Notes: generated by a model not told the origin, from the letters alone. A stretch of 64,000 nucleotides of DNA from Nonomuraea typhae (GCF_009760925.1 NZ_VRLV01000002.1:310001-374000); one strand, 5' to 3'. Shown: positions 1 through 8,755, numbered from the stretch's first letter. A program made the numbers and translations.

Positions 1-315
1 CGAGCCGGCCGCCCCGGACACCAGCAGGGCCACGATCATCGGGCTGATCTGCTGCAGCATGCCGAGCACGCTGGCCGCGCCGGTGAACGACTGGGCGCCG
101 ATCTGCTGGGCCAGCGAGCCGACCTGCAGGGAGATGACCGCGCCGATCGGGATCGAGACCAGGGCGGCGGGCAGGATGGTGACGCTGGTGATGAACCAGA
201 ACTGCTGGATGAACTCCGCGAACTGGAACGGCCGCCGGAACATCAGGCCGAGCACGGAGCCGCCGAGGGCGAACATCCTGCCCGTCTGGCGTAAGCCGCC
301 GGTGATCGTGGCCAT
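1..315 (-). CDS. YrbE/MlaE-type ABC transporter permease (partial)
   Basis: Only the first 105 codons are present; the gene runs off the left edge. The visible part has the MlaE/YrbE permease pattern: a short polar N-terminus with GLRQTGRMFALGG, then a RRPFQFAEFIQQFW amphipathic stretch and hydrophobic segments containing IPIGAVISLQVGSL. In Mce systems two YrbE permeases form the membrane channel for lipid or sterol import. It starts 3 bp after the stop of the ATPase gene, so the two are co-transcribed and probably translationally coupled. The mce substrate-binding genes would be expected next, to the left of the window. An early TTA codon is present at codon 8. Confidence 0.85.
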   Translation of the reverse strand, partial: MATITGGLRQTGRMFALGGSVLGLMFRRPFQFAEFIQQFWFITSVTILPAALVSIPIGAVISLQVGSLAQQIGAQSFTGAASVLGMLQQISPMIVALLVSGAAGS

Positions 316-318
316 CGT

Positions 319-1281
319 CTACTCCTTCGCGCCGGGCAGGTGGCGGGAGATGATCGCGTCCCTGGCCGCGGGGGCGAGCTCGGGCAGCAGGCGCATGACC
401 CGGTCCATGCGCCGCCACACGGCCTGGCGCGGTGGCAGTCCCGGCGTGGGGGCGAGCTGCTCGGGGATCGCCTTCCTGGCGAACGGCACGGCGCTCTCCA
501 TCGCGCGGAGGGCGGCGTCCTTCTCCTCCGACATGCCGATGGGCCCGCGGATGTCGCCCTTGAGAAACTGCCGGACGACCTCGTCGTCGCTGGTCAGCAG
601 GACCTCGCGGGGGCCGAAGGTGACCAGCTCGCGGCGGTAGAGCATGCCGAGGTTGTCGGGGACGGTGGAGGCGATGTCGATGTTGTGGGTGACGATCAGC
701 ATCGTGGTGTCGAACTGGGCGTTGAGGTCGATGAGCACCTGGGACAGGAAGGCGGTGCGGACCGGGTCGAGCCCGGAGTCGGGTTCGTCGCACAGGATGA
801 TCTCGGGTTCCAGCACCAGCGCCCTGGCCAGGCCGGCGCGCTTGCGCATGCCGCCGGAGATCTCGCCGGGCAGCTTCTTCTCATCGCCCGCCAGGCCGAC
901 CGTCTCCATGCTGTCCAGGACGATCCTGCGGATCTCGGTCTCGGTCTTCCTGGTGTGCTCGCGCAGCGGGAAGGCGATGTTGTCGTAGAGGTTCATGGAG
1001 CCGAACAGGGCGCCGTCCTGGAACATCAGGCCGAAGAGCTTGCGGGCCGCGTAGACCTGGCGGTCCGGGGAGTTGATCATGTCGACGCCGTCGACCATGA
1101 CCCGGCCCCTTTCCGGCTTGATCAGGCCGATCAGGGATTTGAGAAACACCGTTTTCCCGGTGCCCGAGGGGCCGAGCATCACGCTGATTTCGCCGGCGGG
1201 CAGAATCAGCGAGACGTCTTCCCAAATGGTCTGCGTGCCGAAGGACTTGGTCAGCCCGTGGACCGCCACTTCAATTCCCAT
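319..1281 (-). CDS. Mce-type lipid ABC transporter ATP-binding protein (Mkl/MlaF family)
   Basis: ABC ATPase of 320 residues that would energise the YrbE permease encoded next. Visible motifs are Walker A GPSGTGKT, signature SGGMRKRAGLARAL and Walker B ILCDEPDSGLDP followed by the H-loop in VTHN. The SGGM(R/K)KR signature and a C-terminal extension of about 80 residues after the NTPase core are typical of the Mkl/MceG family rather than drug exporters. An in-frame TTG lies 12 bp upstream at 1293; the ATG at 1281, preceded by GGCGAGG, is preferred. It is followed by the YrbE gene after 3 bp. The 121-bp gap behind it may carry its own promoter and contains GGTCAC and TGTCAA words similar to those near 3 kb. 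Confidence 0.9.
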   Translation of the reverse strand: MGIEVAVHGLTKSFGTQTIWEDVSLILPAGEISVMLGPSGTGKTVFLKSLIGLIKPERGRVMVDGVDMINSPDRQVYAARKLFGLMFQDGALFGSMNLYDNIAFPLREHTRKTETEIRRIVLDSMETVGLAGDEKKLPGEISGGMRKRAGLARALVLEPEIILCDEPDSGLDPVRTAFLSQVLIDLNAQFDTTMLIVTHNIDIASTVPDNLGMLYRRELVTFGPREVLLTSDDEVVRQFLKGDIRGPIGMSEEKDAALRAMESAVPFARKAIPEQLAPTPGLPPRQAVWRRMDRVMRLLPELAPAARDAIISRHLPGAKE

Positions 1282-1402
1282 TACCTCGCCCAACAGGTCG
1301 TGGCATTGCGTGCGGGAAAACTACTCACCGCGGTCTTTGCGAAGCAAGTGACTAAAGACACGATTCCGCATCGGTCACGGCTTCTGTCAACGCATGATGA
1401 GC

Positions 1403-2818
1403 TCAATTTCCGGATTTATCATCTTGTGCGAGTTTCTTGCCGTTGATGGTCACCTCGGGCGGGCACTGGGGTGACGGGGCGCCGGCCGTGCCGCAGAGGG
1501 CTCCCTGGGTCACCTGGATCTCGTTGCCCTTGCCCGAGACGGCGGCCGTCAGCAGGCGGCTGATGTCCTCGCCCACCCCGCAGCCGGTGAACGGCGGGAT
1601 CGTCACCAGCCCGCGCAGGACGCCGCCCACGAGCAGGTTGTCCTGGTACGGCGGGTCGTACATCTCGCCGCCCCTGAGCTTGAGGTCGAGCGGCTTCGAC
1701 GTGCGGCACTTCGGGCCGACCTCCACCTGCCGGCCGTTCATGGCGGCCTTCAGCACGCGCATGGTCACCCGCGCGTTGACCGCCACCATCAGGTCGTCGG
1801 AGCCGTCCGCGGTGGAGGAGTCGATGAGGTGCACGTTGGCCACGCCCACCTGGGTGAGCTCGACCGTCGTGGTCGTGGGCACGAAGCCGAAGGTGAGGAA
1901 GGTGCCGGTGGCCCGCACGGGCTGGTTCTCGCCGACATAGTCCTGGCGCTGCCAGGGGACGGTGCCCGGCGGCGGGTCCCTGGGCACGACCCAGCGGAAG
2001 CCGGTGAGGCTCTTCACCGCCGACAGCGACTCGATCGAGACGCCGGCGTCGAGCTTCTTGATGTTGGAGAAGCCCTTCAGCTTGGCGCAGCCCATGGCGG
2101 GCGGGATCGGGCCCGGCACCGCGGTCGGCGGCACCTCCGGGACCTCGAAGTCGGGGTTGAGCGCGGTGGCCGCCGGGTTCGGCGGGCAGTCCGTGCCGGG
2201 GCTCGGGCCGCGGAAGAGCACCTTGGCCTGCACGGTCGCCGACTCCGGCGTGCAGGTCGCGGTCCTGGCCGGGCCGGTCGCGGGGGTGAGCGCCATCGTC
2301 AGCGCCGAGGCGGTGAACGTCGCCGTGCCGGGCACCGCCGTACGGAAGGCGTCGCCGCGCTGGCCGGCCGTCCACGTCGCGGCGGTCAGCCGTACCTCCC
2401 CGGTGGCCGGGACGGGGCTCCTGGCCGGGCTGCGGACCTGCCGCCAGCTGAGCACGCGCGGCTCCGGCGCCTCGCCGGCGTCCGGTTTGAAGGCGGCGGT
2501 GACCTTCGGGGTGATGACGGCGGTCAGGGCGTCCGCCGGCGGGTCGGAGACGTCGGCCAGGATCGACCGGGGCATCACGATCTTCATGCTGAGCCGCCCT
2601 GGCCGCACGTCGGTGTTCACGGCCTCCGGGCTCTTCATCGTGACCGTGAGGCGGATCCGGATGCGGTGGTTGACGGTCGAGGTGCCGACCTTGCAGCCGT
2701 AGGTGGTGTCCGACACCGGGCCCTGCGACCCGGTGGCGGCACTCCCCCCTGTGACGAGCACGGTCGCCAGGACGGCGGCGGCCGGTCCGGCGGCGATCCA
2801 CGATGCGGCGCGGCGCAT
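1403..2818 (-). CDS. Secreted protein, possibly DUF6801 family
   Basis: Exported protein of 471 residues with no assigned function. The N-terminus MRRAASWIAAGPAAAVLATVLV followed by GGSAATGS is a Sec signal peptide. The mature part is rich in beta-prone Thr/Val segments and has several well-spaced cysteines (YGCKV, TATCTP, GTDCPP, MGCAKL, PKCRT, TGCGVG, ALCGTA, PQCPP), suggesting disulfide-bonded extracellular domains; a Pro-rich stretch near residues 225-245 separates two halves. It sits upstream of the Mkl ATPase on the same strand and diverges from two further secreted proteins, so a cell-surface role tied to lipid uptake is plausible but inferred. The DUF6801 label is from memory of similar actinobacterial proteins and is tentative. 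Confidence 0.75.
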   Translation of the reverse strand: MRRAASWIAAGPAAAVLATVLVTGGSAATGSQGPVSDTTYGCKVGTSTVNHRIRIRLTVTMKSPEAVNTDVRPGRLSMKIVMPRSILADVSDPPADALTAVITPKVTAAFKPDAGEAPEPRVLSWRQVRSPARSPVPATGEVRLTAATWTAGQRGDAFRTAVPGTATFTASALTMALTPATGPARTATCTPESATVQAKVLFRGPSPGTDCPPNPAATALNPDFEVPEVPPTAVPGPIPPAMGCAKLKGFSNIKKLDAGVSIESLSAVKSLTGFRWVVPRDPPPGTVPWQRQDYVGENQPVRATGTFLTFGFVPTTTTVELTQVGVANVHLIDSSTADGSDDLMVAVNARVTMRVLKAAMNGRQVEVGPKCRTSKPLDLKLRGGEMYDPPYQDNLLVGGVLRGLVTIPPFTGCGVGEDISRLLTAAVSGKGNEIQVTQGALCGTAGAPSPQCPPEVTINGKKLAQDDKSGN

Positions 2819-2901
2819 GGCAGTCCCTTCAGCGGTGTGCGCGGCACGCTAGGACACAATGCGACGATATTTCAAGACAGTCAGACACCTCTGTCACGCG
2901 C

Positions 2902-2928
2902 TGACAAAACGGCGGGACGGCTTTGTCA
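2902..2928. promoter_or_regulatory. Inverted repeat TGACAAA-N13-TTTGTCA in divergent promoter
   Basis: Perfect 7-bp arms (2902-2908 and 2922-2928) lie in the 270-bp divergent region between two secreted-protein genes. More TGTCAC words occur at 2892 and 2980-2987, and a second palindrome follows at 3050. The same word is repeated upstream of the PucR-type regulator gene at 4711. This is the pattern expected for a shared operator; the bound regulator is unknown. Confidence 0.5.
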
Positions 2929-3049
2929 CCGGATGAGCGACGGCCGGTTGGCAGCCGATGACTAATTCACCGCGCATTGTTTGTCACTGGCTGAGCAATA
3001 CATATTTCCGCGTTTCGAATTGTTGACGCCAGAACTCTCTTCTGTTTCT

Positions 3050-3063
3050 GTGACGTTCGTCAC
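3050..3063. promoter_or_regulatory. Palindrome GTGACG-TT-CGTCAC upstream of secreted protein gene
   Basis: A 6-bp perfect inverted repeat with a 2-bp spacer ends 25 bp before the ATG at 3089 and just upstream of its CGGAGG ribosome site. Position and symmetry fit an operator overlapping the transcription start of the 3089 gene. It shares the GTCAC half-site with the repeat at 2902-2928. Confidence 0.45.
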
Positions 3064-3088
3064 CATCTCACATTCACGGAGGCACCCG

Positions 3089-3841
3089 ATGAAATCCCTC
3101 GCCCGCGTGTCCGCGCCATTAGCCTTGGCCGCCGCCGCGCTGATCCTGCTGCCGGGCACGGCCGTGGCCGCCGACTCCCTGCCCACCATCCGCAAGGGCA
3201 CCGCCACCGCCGCGCCGTACTCCGGGAGGATCCAGGCCCTGAGCTTCGGCGAGGTCTACTTCTCCGGCAACGCGCCCTTCATCGGCCTGGTGGACACCAC
3301 CTGCCAGTACGCCCAGCTCCGCGGCGGCGTCAACTCCGACGGCACCGGCGGCTACGTCAACTTCGTCCAGATCGACAACAACGGCTCCGGCGGGGCCTGC
3401 CCGAACAACCAGGGCGGCACCACCACCATCACCGCGATCGACACCAACGGCACCGGCGTCATCCGCTACGACGACGACCACGTCAACAGCCGTGACACCT
3501 TCCTCAAGCTGCCCGGCGACCAGCCCGGCGTGAAGATCAAGGCCGTGATCGAGATGCCGGCCGTCACCACCGAGCCGCAGACCTGCTACTACGGCCTCAC
3601 GGCCGACACGCCCGACATGGAGATCGACCTCTACAACCCGGACAACCCCAACCGGCCCGACACCGGGGTGGCCCAGGCCCAGGGCAGCGCGCAGGGGCAG
3701 CAGTTCTACCTGATGACCTCCGAGACCAACGACGTCTACTGCCCCGAGGCGGCGGCGGCCTTCGCCAACGTGGTGGTCAAGGGCGAGACCGTGGCCAACT
3801 CCGGCACCTACGACCAGAAGCTCTACGCCACCAAGGCCTGA
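3089..3841 (+). CDS. Secreted protein of unknown function
   Basis: 250-residue exported protein. The ATG at 3089 is chosen because CGGAGG stands 9 bp before it and the product then begins with a standard signal peptide (MKSLARVSAPLALAAAALIL, then LPGTAVAADS with an Ala-x-Ala cleavage site). An in-frame upstream extension to 2981 exists but is not preferred. The mature region is rich in Gly, Asn and Asp (for example DNNGSGGACPNN) with cysteine pairs, consistent with an extracellular beta-rich, possibly metal-binding fold. I do not recognise the family. It is followed after 43 bp by another secreted protein on the same strand, so the two probably form one transcript. It lies beside Mce-type transporter genes. 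Confidence 0.8.
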   Translation: MKSLARVSAPLALAAAALILLPGTAVAADSLPTIRKGTATAAPYSGRIQALSFGEVYFSGNAPFIGLVDTTCQYAQLRGGVNSDGTGGYVNFVQIDNNGSGGACPNNQGGTTTITAIDTNGTGVIRYDDDHVNSRDTFLKLPGDQPGVKIKAVIEMPAVTTEPQTCYYGLTADTPDMEIDLYNPDNPNRPDTGVAQAQGSAQGQQFYLMTSETNDVYCPEAAAAFANVVVKGETVANSGTYDQKLYATKA

Positions 3842-3884
3842 TCCGACGACATCCGATTCGGGGGCTCCTTTCGAAAGGAATCCA

Positions 3885-4643
3885 GTGAAGCGAGCCGAAG
3901 CCGTCCTGGCCGCCTTGCTCATGATGGTGACGCCGGCCGCCATGGCCACCCCCGCGCAGGCGGAGACCATCCCCGCGTTCGACTTCGACGACTGTCCCGA
4001 CCTGCCCGACCGGGCCGATCCCCGGTTCTGGACGTGCAACGTGATCATCGTCAACGGCGGGAAGTTCGTCCTGGGCAAGTTCGACCAGGTCATCAACAAG
4101 GAGATGAAGATCACCTATGCGACGGGCCTCGACCCCGACACCCGCAAGCAGGTGACCGTCTTCGGCCGGCTGCGGGCCGAGCGCATGACGGTCAGGAGGG
4201 GCATCTTCGGCGACCCCATCCTCACCGCCGTCTACGCCGAGCCCCAGTACGCGGGCTCGTTCGACGTCGTGCCCGGGCCGATCTGGAAGATGGCGCTGAA
4301 GGTGCGCATCATCAACCCGGTCCTCGGCCACAACTGCCGGCTCGGCTCGGACGCCGGCCCGGTCCGGCTGAACCTCATCCTCGGCACCACCAACCCGCCG
4401 CCGCCGAACACGCCCATCTCCGGGGTGAGACCCGTTCTCGTGTCGACGAATCCGCCGATCCAGAAGGCCACGATCGTGGACAACGCGTTCGCGGTGCCCG
4501 GCGCGCAGGGCTGCGGGCTCAACCTGGGGCTGCTGAACGCGGTCGTGAACTCCCAGGCAGGCACCCCTGCCGCGGCCGGCTACAACACCGCGATCTTCCA
4601 GCAATACGGATCTTTCAAGAAGTACACCGACATCGTGCCCTGA
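3885..4643 (+). CDS. Secreted protein of unknown function
   Basis: 252-residue exported protein starting at GTG with an AAAGGA ribosome site just upstream. Residues 1-27 form a signal peptide ending near TPAQAE. The mature part begins with acidic FDFDDCPDLPDRADP and contains four cysteines (DDC, FWTC, HNC, GCG) likely to pair outside the cell. No catalytic motif is visible and the family is not recognised. It is second in a two-gene transcript with the 3089 gene and is followed by a hairpin resembling a terminator at 4666-4692. Context suggests an envelope protein accompanying the Mce-type importer; that is inference. Confidence 0.78.
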   Translation: MKRAEAVLAALLMMVTPAAMATPAQAETIPAFDFDDCPDLPDRADPRFWTCNVIIVNGGKFVLGKFDQVINKEMKITYATGLDPDTRKQVTVFGRLRAERMTVRRGIFGDPILTAVYAEPQYAGSFDVVPGPIWKMALKVRIINPVLGHNCRLGSDAGPVRLNLILGTTNPPPPNTPISGVRPVLVSTNPPIQKATIVDNAFAVPGAQGCGLNLGLLNAVVNSQAGTPAAAGYNTAIFQQYGSFKKYTDIVP

Positions 4644-4665
4644 AAGGTTCGATGATCAAGGAAGT

Positions 4666-4692
4666 GCCTGGTCTCTTGTGAGGAGACCGGGC
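4666..4692 (+). terminator. Hairpin terminator candidate after secreted-protein genes
   Basis: A 10-bp stem with one G-T pair (4666-4675 with 4683-4692) and a 7-base loop, followed by a pyrimidine-rich stretch. It lies 23 bp after the stop of the 3885 gene and before the promoter of the PucR-type regulator. Confidence 0.5.
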
Positions 4693-4710
4693 TCTTCCCT
4701 ATGTTCGTTG

Positions 4711-4724
4711 TGTCACATGTCACA
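4711..4724. promoter_or_regulatory. Tandem TGTCACA boxes upstream of the PucR-type regulator
   Basis: Two directly abutting copies of TGTCACA lie 25 bp before the TTG start of the regulator gene. The word matches the half-sites found in the 2.89-3.06 kb divergent promoter region, which would fit autoregulation plus control of the secreted proteins. Confidence 0.4.
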
Positions 4725-4748
4725 AAGCGTGCGAGGGAGGTGTGACTG

Positions 4749-5933
4749 TTGACGCAAACCGTTGAACAGGGTGACTTATCCGGCCCGATCCCGCCGCACT
4801 TCGCCGAGATCATGTGGCCAGAAGTACCCAGCATGGTGGACGAGGTCCTGCAGGCCATCCGCGAATCGATCCCCGAGTTCGCCCATCGCACCACCGGCAA
4901 GCACGGCCAGCTGTTACGCCGCGGCATCGACTGCATCCTTACCTCGTTCATCCAGCGCGTCGCCGACCCCACCGCCTCCTTCGAGGCCCGCGACGCCGTC
5001 TGCCGCCAGCTCGGCCGCTTCGAAGCCCGCGAAGGGCGCAGCCTCGACAGCCTGCAGGCCGCCTACCGGCTCGGCCTGCGCCTGGTCTGGCGCCGCAGCA
5101 TCGAGGTCGGCAACAGGTACGGCATCGCCCCGTCCCTCGTGGCCACCATGGGCGACTCCATCATCGCCTTCATCGGCGACCTCGCCGAGCAGTCCGTCCG
5201 CGGCCACCAGGAAGAACTCGCCCGCGCCAGCAAGGACCTGCGTGAACGCCGGGCCAGGCTCCTGCGCCACATCCTCGACGGCGGCGGCGCCGTGGCCGAA
5301 CGCGCAGCCCGGGCCGCCTGGACCCCCGCGGAAGAGATCACGCTGGTCGCCCTCCGCCCCGGCGCGGCCGACCCCGGCCGCCCGCTCGACCCCGGCGTGC
5401 TGGCCGACTGGGACAGCGCGGAACCCTGCCTCCTCTTCCCCGGCGCCCTCGGCCCCGACCGGACCGCGCGCCTGGAGGAACTGCTGACCGGCCTGCCCGC
5501 GGTGATCTCCGTGACCGTCCCGCTGACCGGGGCGCCCTCGGCACTGCGGTGGGCCCGGCGGGTCTTCTCGCTGGCCGACGAGGGCATCATCGCGGGGGCG
5601 CCGCTCATGCGCTGCGAGGATCACCTCCTCACCCTGTGGCTGCTGGCCGACCAGGAGCTGACCGAGCAGATCGCGCGCCGGGCCTTCGCCGCCCTCGACG
5701 CCTTCACCACCGGGCGCAGGGAGCGGCTGCTGGAGACGCTCGGGGTGTGGCTGTCCACCCGGGGGACGGCGGCCGACATCGGCGAACAGCTCAAGGTGCA
5801 TCCCCAGACCGTCCGGTACCGGATGCGGCAGCTCGAAAGCGCCCTGGGCGACGCCCTGACCGAGCCGGACCGGCGCTTCGCGATCGACCTGGTGCTGCGC
5901 GCCCGGGCGGCGAAGGGCGCCTTCGGCAGCTGA
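4749..5933 (+). CDS. PucR-family helix-turn-helix transcriptional regulator
   Basis: 394-residue regulator. The C-terminal 70 residues hold the PucR-type HTH: a conserved LLETLGVWLSTRGTAADIGEQL helix pair broken by the recognition segment KVHPQTVRYRMRQLE. Residues 20-170 form an all-helical sensor region of the type found in actinobacterial CdaR/PucR-like proteins, followed by a GGDEF-like degenerate middle domain. The TTG start is chosen because GGGAGG stands 7 bp upstream. A TTA codon occurs near codon 58. Its neighbours to the left are secreted proteins and an Mce-type transporter whose promoters share TGTCAC words with its own, so it is the likely local regulator. No ligand can be deduced. 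Confidence 0.88.
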   Translation: MTQTVEQGDLSGPIPPHFAEIMWPEVPSMVDEVLQAIRESIPEFAHRTTGKHGQLLRRGIDCILTSFIQRVADPTASFEARDAVCRQLGRFEAREGRSLDSLQAAYRLGLRLVWRRSIEVGNRYGIAPSLVATMGDSIIAFIGDLAEQSVRGHQEELARASKDLRERRARLLRHILDGGGAVAERAARAAWTPAEEITLVALRPGAADPGRPLDPGVLADWDSAEPCLLFPGALGPDRTARLEELLTGLPAVISVTVPLTGAPSALRWARRVFSLADEGIIAGAPLMRCEDHLLTLWLLADQELTEQIARRAFAALDAFTTGRRERLLETLGVWLSTRGTAADIGEQLKVHPQTVRYRMRQLESALGDALTEPDRRFAIDLVLRARAAKGAFGS

Positions 5934-5950
5934 CGCCGGGCGGTCGCTAT

Positions 5951-6064
5951 CCGGTACGGCGCGTTCTCCGGTACGGCACGTTCTCCGGTACGGCACGTTC
6001 TCCGGTACGGCACGTTCTCCGGTACGGCACGTTCTCCGAGACAGTGCGTTCTCCGGTACGGCAC
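5951..6064. repeat. Tandem array of a 17-bp unit, six copies plus a partial
   Basis: Unit GTTCTCCGGTACGGCAC repeats head to tail from 5963, with one diverged copy (6031-6047) and a partial leading copy at 5951-5962. It fills the gap between the PucR-type gene and the SMC operon, ending 49 bp before the first operon start, so it lies in or near that promoter. Confidence 0.9.
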
Positions 6065-6112
6065 GCCGCGTCCGGTGCCAGAGTGTCGGTGCGAAGCCGT
6101 ACCTTAGTGCGC

Positions 6113-7312
6113 GTGCCTGAACAGCCCCTGACCCTCGACGCCGCCCTCTCGGAGGAGGCGGTGCTGTCGACCTACCGCCGGATGTTCGCCGCGCTGGCCC
6201 GCGACAGCGGCGCCGTGGTCGACGACCCGGCCCTGGTCGACATCGCCGAGACGCTGTTCGGGGCGTTCGCGGAGGCGGGCGAGGAGTGGCTGACACACGA
6301 GCAGATGCGCTACGCCTGCCGCGCCTACCCGGGCGACCAGTTCGACAACCGGCTGCGGGTGCTCAAGGGCCTGGGCGCCATCCGCGAGGTCTTCCCCAAA
6401 CCCAACCAGCTGCGCTACCGCGCCTCGTTCACCAGCGTCGTCGGCCTGATGTTCATCCGCCGCATGATGGACGACGGCGGCCAGTCCGAGATGCACCGCC
6501 TGCTGGCCCTGGAAGACCTCAACGTCGCCGACCCGCGCACCACCATGGAGGAGGCCAGGCAGAGCGCGGTCAACCTGGCCCGCGCCTTCCGCCTGTGGGC
6601 CCTGGAGCTCATCACGCTGACCACCGGCACCATCGAGGAGCTGCGCGAGCAGGCGCCGAAGCTGTGGGGCACCGAGGAGATCGCCCGCCGCGCCCAGAGC
6701 CTCCACGGCACCATCCTCACCCGCTGGCCCGCCCTCGACCGCACCTGCACCGACCTGCGCGCGGCCATCTACGCCTACAGCGACGCCAGCCGCCGCGCCG
6801 CCGGCCGCCTGGCCGACTCCGCGGGCACCACCCGCAACCTCACCCTCCTGCCCACGGAGACCTGGCGCACCTTCGCCCAGACCGCCTCGCGCGAACGCCT
6901 GGCCGCGGTTCTCGACGGTTTCCTGTTCGACGCCCCGGCGCCCTGGCACGATCCGGCCGCCATCGCCCGCGCGGTGGACGAGGCCCCGCGTCCCGTCCCC
7001 GCCCAGCCCACTCCCCCGCGCTCCGACCTGCCCGACCCCGGCCCCGCCGACTCCCTCGACGGCTCCACCGACGCCGTGACCGCCCGCCTCACGGAACTCG
7101 CCGAGTCCCTGCTGGGCGGATCCACGAGAATCCGCCTGGCCGACGCGGTGGGCGCCGACTGGCCCTCGGCCCGCCGCCTGCTGGCCGACCTGACCAGCAT
7201 CGACCTGCGCCCAGAGCTGCCCTATCGCCTCACCTGGTCCGACGAGCTCACGGTCGACCCGGCCCGCGAGCCCGCCTGGCTGTCCCACGGCTTCTTGGAG
7301 CGCACCGCATGA
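6113..7312 (+). CDS. Winged-helix protein, candidate kleisin of an SMC operon
   Basis: 399-residue protein, first in a three-gene operon that ends with an SMC-like ATPase. Residues 1-115 look like a winged-helix domain (ETLFGAFAEAGEEWLTHEQM, then LRVLKGLGAIREVFPKPN). The middle is helical, followed by a Pro-rich linker (residues 287-305) and a small C-terminal domain ending in DELTVDPAREPAWLSHGF. This order (winged helix, helices, linker, C-terminal head-binding domain) is that of MukF or JetA kleisins; the assignment is inference because sequence similarity is not obvious. GTG at 6113 or 6107 are both possible; neither has a good ribosome site, and TACCTT at 6100-6105 could be a -10 box for a leaderless transcript. 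Its stop overlaps the next start (ATGA). Confidence 0.65.
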   Translation: MPEQPLTLDAALSEEAVLSTYRRMFAALARDSGAVVDDPALVDIAETLFGAFAEAGEEWLTHEQMRYACRAYPGDQFDNRLRVLKGLGAIREVFPKPNQLRYRASFTSVVGLMFIRRMMDDGGQSEMHRLLALEDLNVADPRTTMEEARQSAVNLARAFRLWALELITLTTGTIEELREQAPKLWGTEEIARRAQSLHGTILTRWPALDRTCTDLRAAIYAYSDASRRAAGRLADSAGTTRNLTLLPTETWRTFAQTASRERLAAVLDGFLFDAPAPWHDPAAIARAVDEAPRPVPAQPTPPRSDLPDPGPADSLDGSTDAVTARLTELAESLLGGSTRIRLADAVGADWPSARRLLADLTSIDLRPELPYRLTWSDELTVDPAREPAWLSHGFLERTA

Positions 7313-8637
7313 CCACCCCCGGCCCCGAGGCAACCTCCCCCGACGCGCGCAGCGCCTCCGCGCCCGAGGCGGCGTCGGCCGCCCCTGACGACGTGGTGTC
7401 AGAAGCGGTGGTGCGGTTCGGCCAGATCGGCCAGATGGCTCCGGCGGTCGCGCATGCGATGGCACGCTCCGGTGGGCCGCTGCGGCTGGGCGCCGGCGTG
7501 GCGGCGCCGCCCGGGATGGTGCGGCTCACCCATGCCGACACCACCGGGGTGGCGGTGCCGGTGTGGCCCGATGGCGCCACGCCGTCGTTGCTGGAGGAGC
7601 ACCAGGTCGCCCCCATGCCGGTCGAGCGGGCCGGGGAGGCCAGGCGGGTGCTGGCGGCCTGCCTCAAGTGCTGCTGGCGCGACCTGACGAGCGACCCGTG
7701 GCCGGGCGTCGCGGCCCCCGTCGAGCTGGTGCTGGACACCTACCGGGCGCTCATCGGCCGTTCCGACGACCTCATGCGCAACTGGGCCGTGGGCGCGCTG
7801 CGGCGCCTGCACGAGTCCTCGTGGGTGATCCTCTCCGACGGGCTGGTACGCCTCGGCCCGCGCTGCGCCCTGTGGCCGGTGGAGTCGTTCGCCCAGCTCA
7901 AGGAGCTGGTGCGGCGCCTGCCGGAGCCCGAGCGCGACGAGCTGACCGTGGTCGGCGACGACGACCTGGTGGCCGGCGTCTCCGCCGCCGCCGAGCCAGG
8001 CGGGCAGGTGGACGGCGGCCGGCCCGACCTCGACGACCTGCTGTCGGGCTACGACGAGCGCCGCCGGGCCGAGCTCGTCGCCGCCCACCTGGTGCTGGAG
8101 CACGCGGCCGAGCCGGTGCCGGAGGCCAGGTTCATGGCGCTCCGGGATCCGGCCATGCGGCGCACGCTGGGCGAGATGCTGGCACGGCGCGGCCGTACCC
8201 TCATCCAGCAGCACGAGCGCTGGATCTCCGGCTACGGCGACGCCACCGCCGCGGAGGCGGCCGCGGGCGGCGGGCTGGGTGAGAGCGAGCGGGCGGTGCT
8301 GACCCTGGTGCTGGTGCACTCGGTGGCGATCCCGCGGGCCGAGGGGGCCCTGCCGGAGGACACGTGGCTGTCGCCGTACCCGACGCCGGTGGACGAGCTG
8401 CGGCGGCACACCCAGTTGCCCATCGGCGAGCTGGAGGCGGCCCTGCGCACGCTCCGGCACGCCGGCCTCCTCGGTCAGGTGAAGGCCGGGGAGGAGGCGG
8501 GCGGATACGTGCCGGGGCCCCAGTTCCACCGGCTCACGCCCGTCGCGCGCCGGCGCCTGCAGGAGGAGCTCATCCTGGCGGCCGGGCCGCACACGCCGCT
8601 GGCGGCAGCCGTACGCGCCCGGAGGTCCGCATCGTGA
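7309..8637 (+). CDS. Tandem winged-helix protein, candidate MukE/JetB-like subunit
   Basis: 442-residue protein that overlaps the previous gene by 4 bp, so they are translationally coupled. After a disordered Ala/Pro/Ser-rich N-terminus of about 40 residues come two regions with winged-helix character: residues 140-200 (LRRLHESSWVILSDGLVRLG) and the C-terminus (VDELRRHTQLPIGELEAALR, then HAGLLGQVKAGEEAGGYVPG). Tandem winged helices beside a kleisin and an SMC are the hallmark of Kite subunits such as MukE, ScpB and JetB; the protein is longer than those families (about 200-250). Assignment by context and predicted fold only. A 118-bp gap separates it from the SMC gene. Confidence 0.6.
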   Translation: MTTPGPEATSPDARSASAPEAASAAPDDVVSEAVVRFGQIGQMAPAVAHAMARSGGPLRLGAGVAAPPGMVRLTHADTTGVAVPVWPDGATPSLLEEHQVAPMPVERAGEARRVLAACLKCCWRDLTSDPWPGVAAPVELVLDTYRALIGRSDDLMRNWAVGALRRLHESSWVILSDGLVRLGPRCALWPVESFAQLKELVRRLPEPERDELTVVGDDDLVAGVSAAAEPGGQVDGGRPDLDDLLSGYDERRRAELVAAHLVLEHAAEPVPEARFMALRDPAMRRTLGEMLARRGRTLIQQHERWISGYGDATAAEAAAGGGLGESERAVLTLVLVHSVAIPRAEGALPEDTWLSPYPTPVDELRRHTQLPIGELEAALRTLRHAGLLGQVKAGEEAGGYVPGPQFHRLTPVARRRLQEELILAAGPHTPLAAAVRARRSAS

Positions 8638-8755
8638 CGGCGAGGCGGGGGCGGCCGGGAGCTCGGGTGAGCCGCGCGAAAGGCGGGGGGCGCGGGTGTG
8701 CCGGGCCCGGGCGGGCAGCAGGGGCAGGTCGTCGTACGAGTCACGGGGGTTGAGG

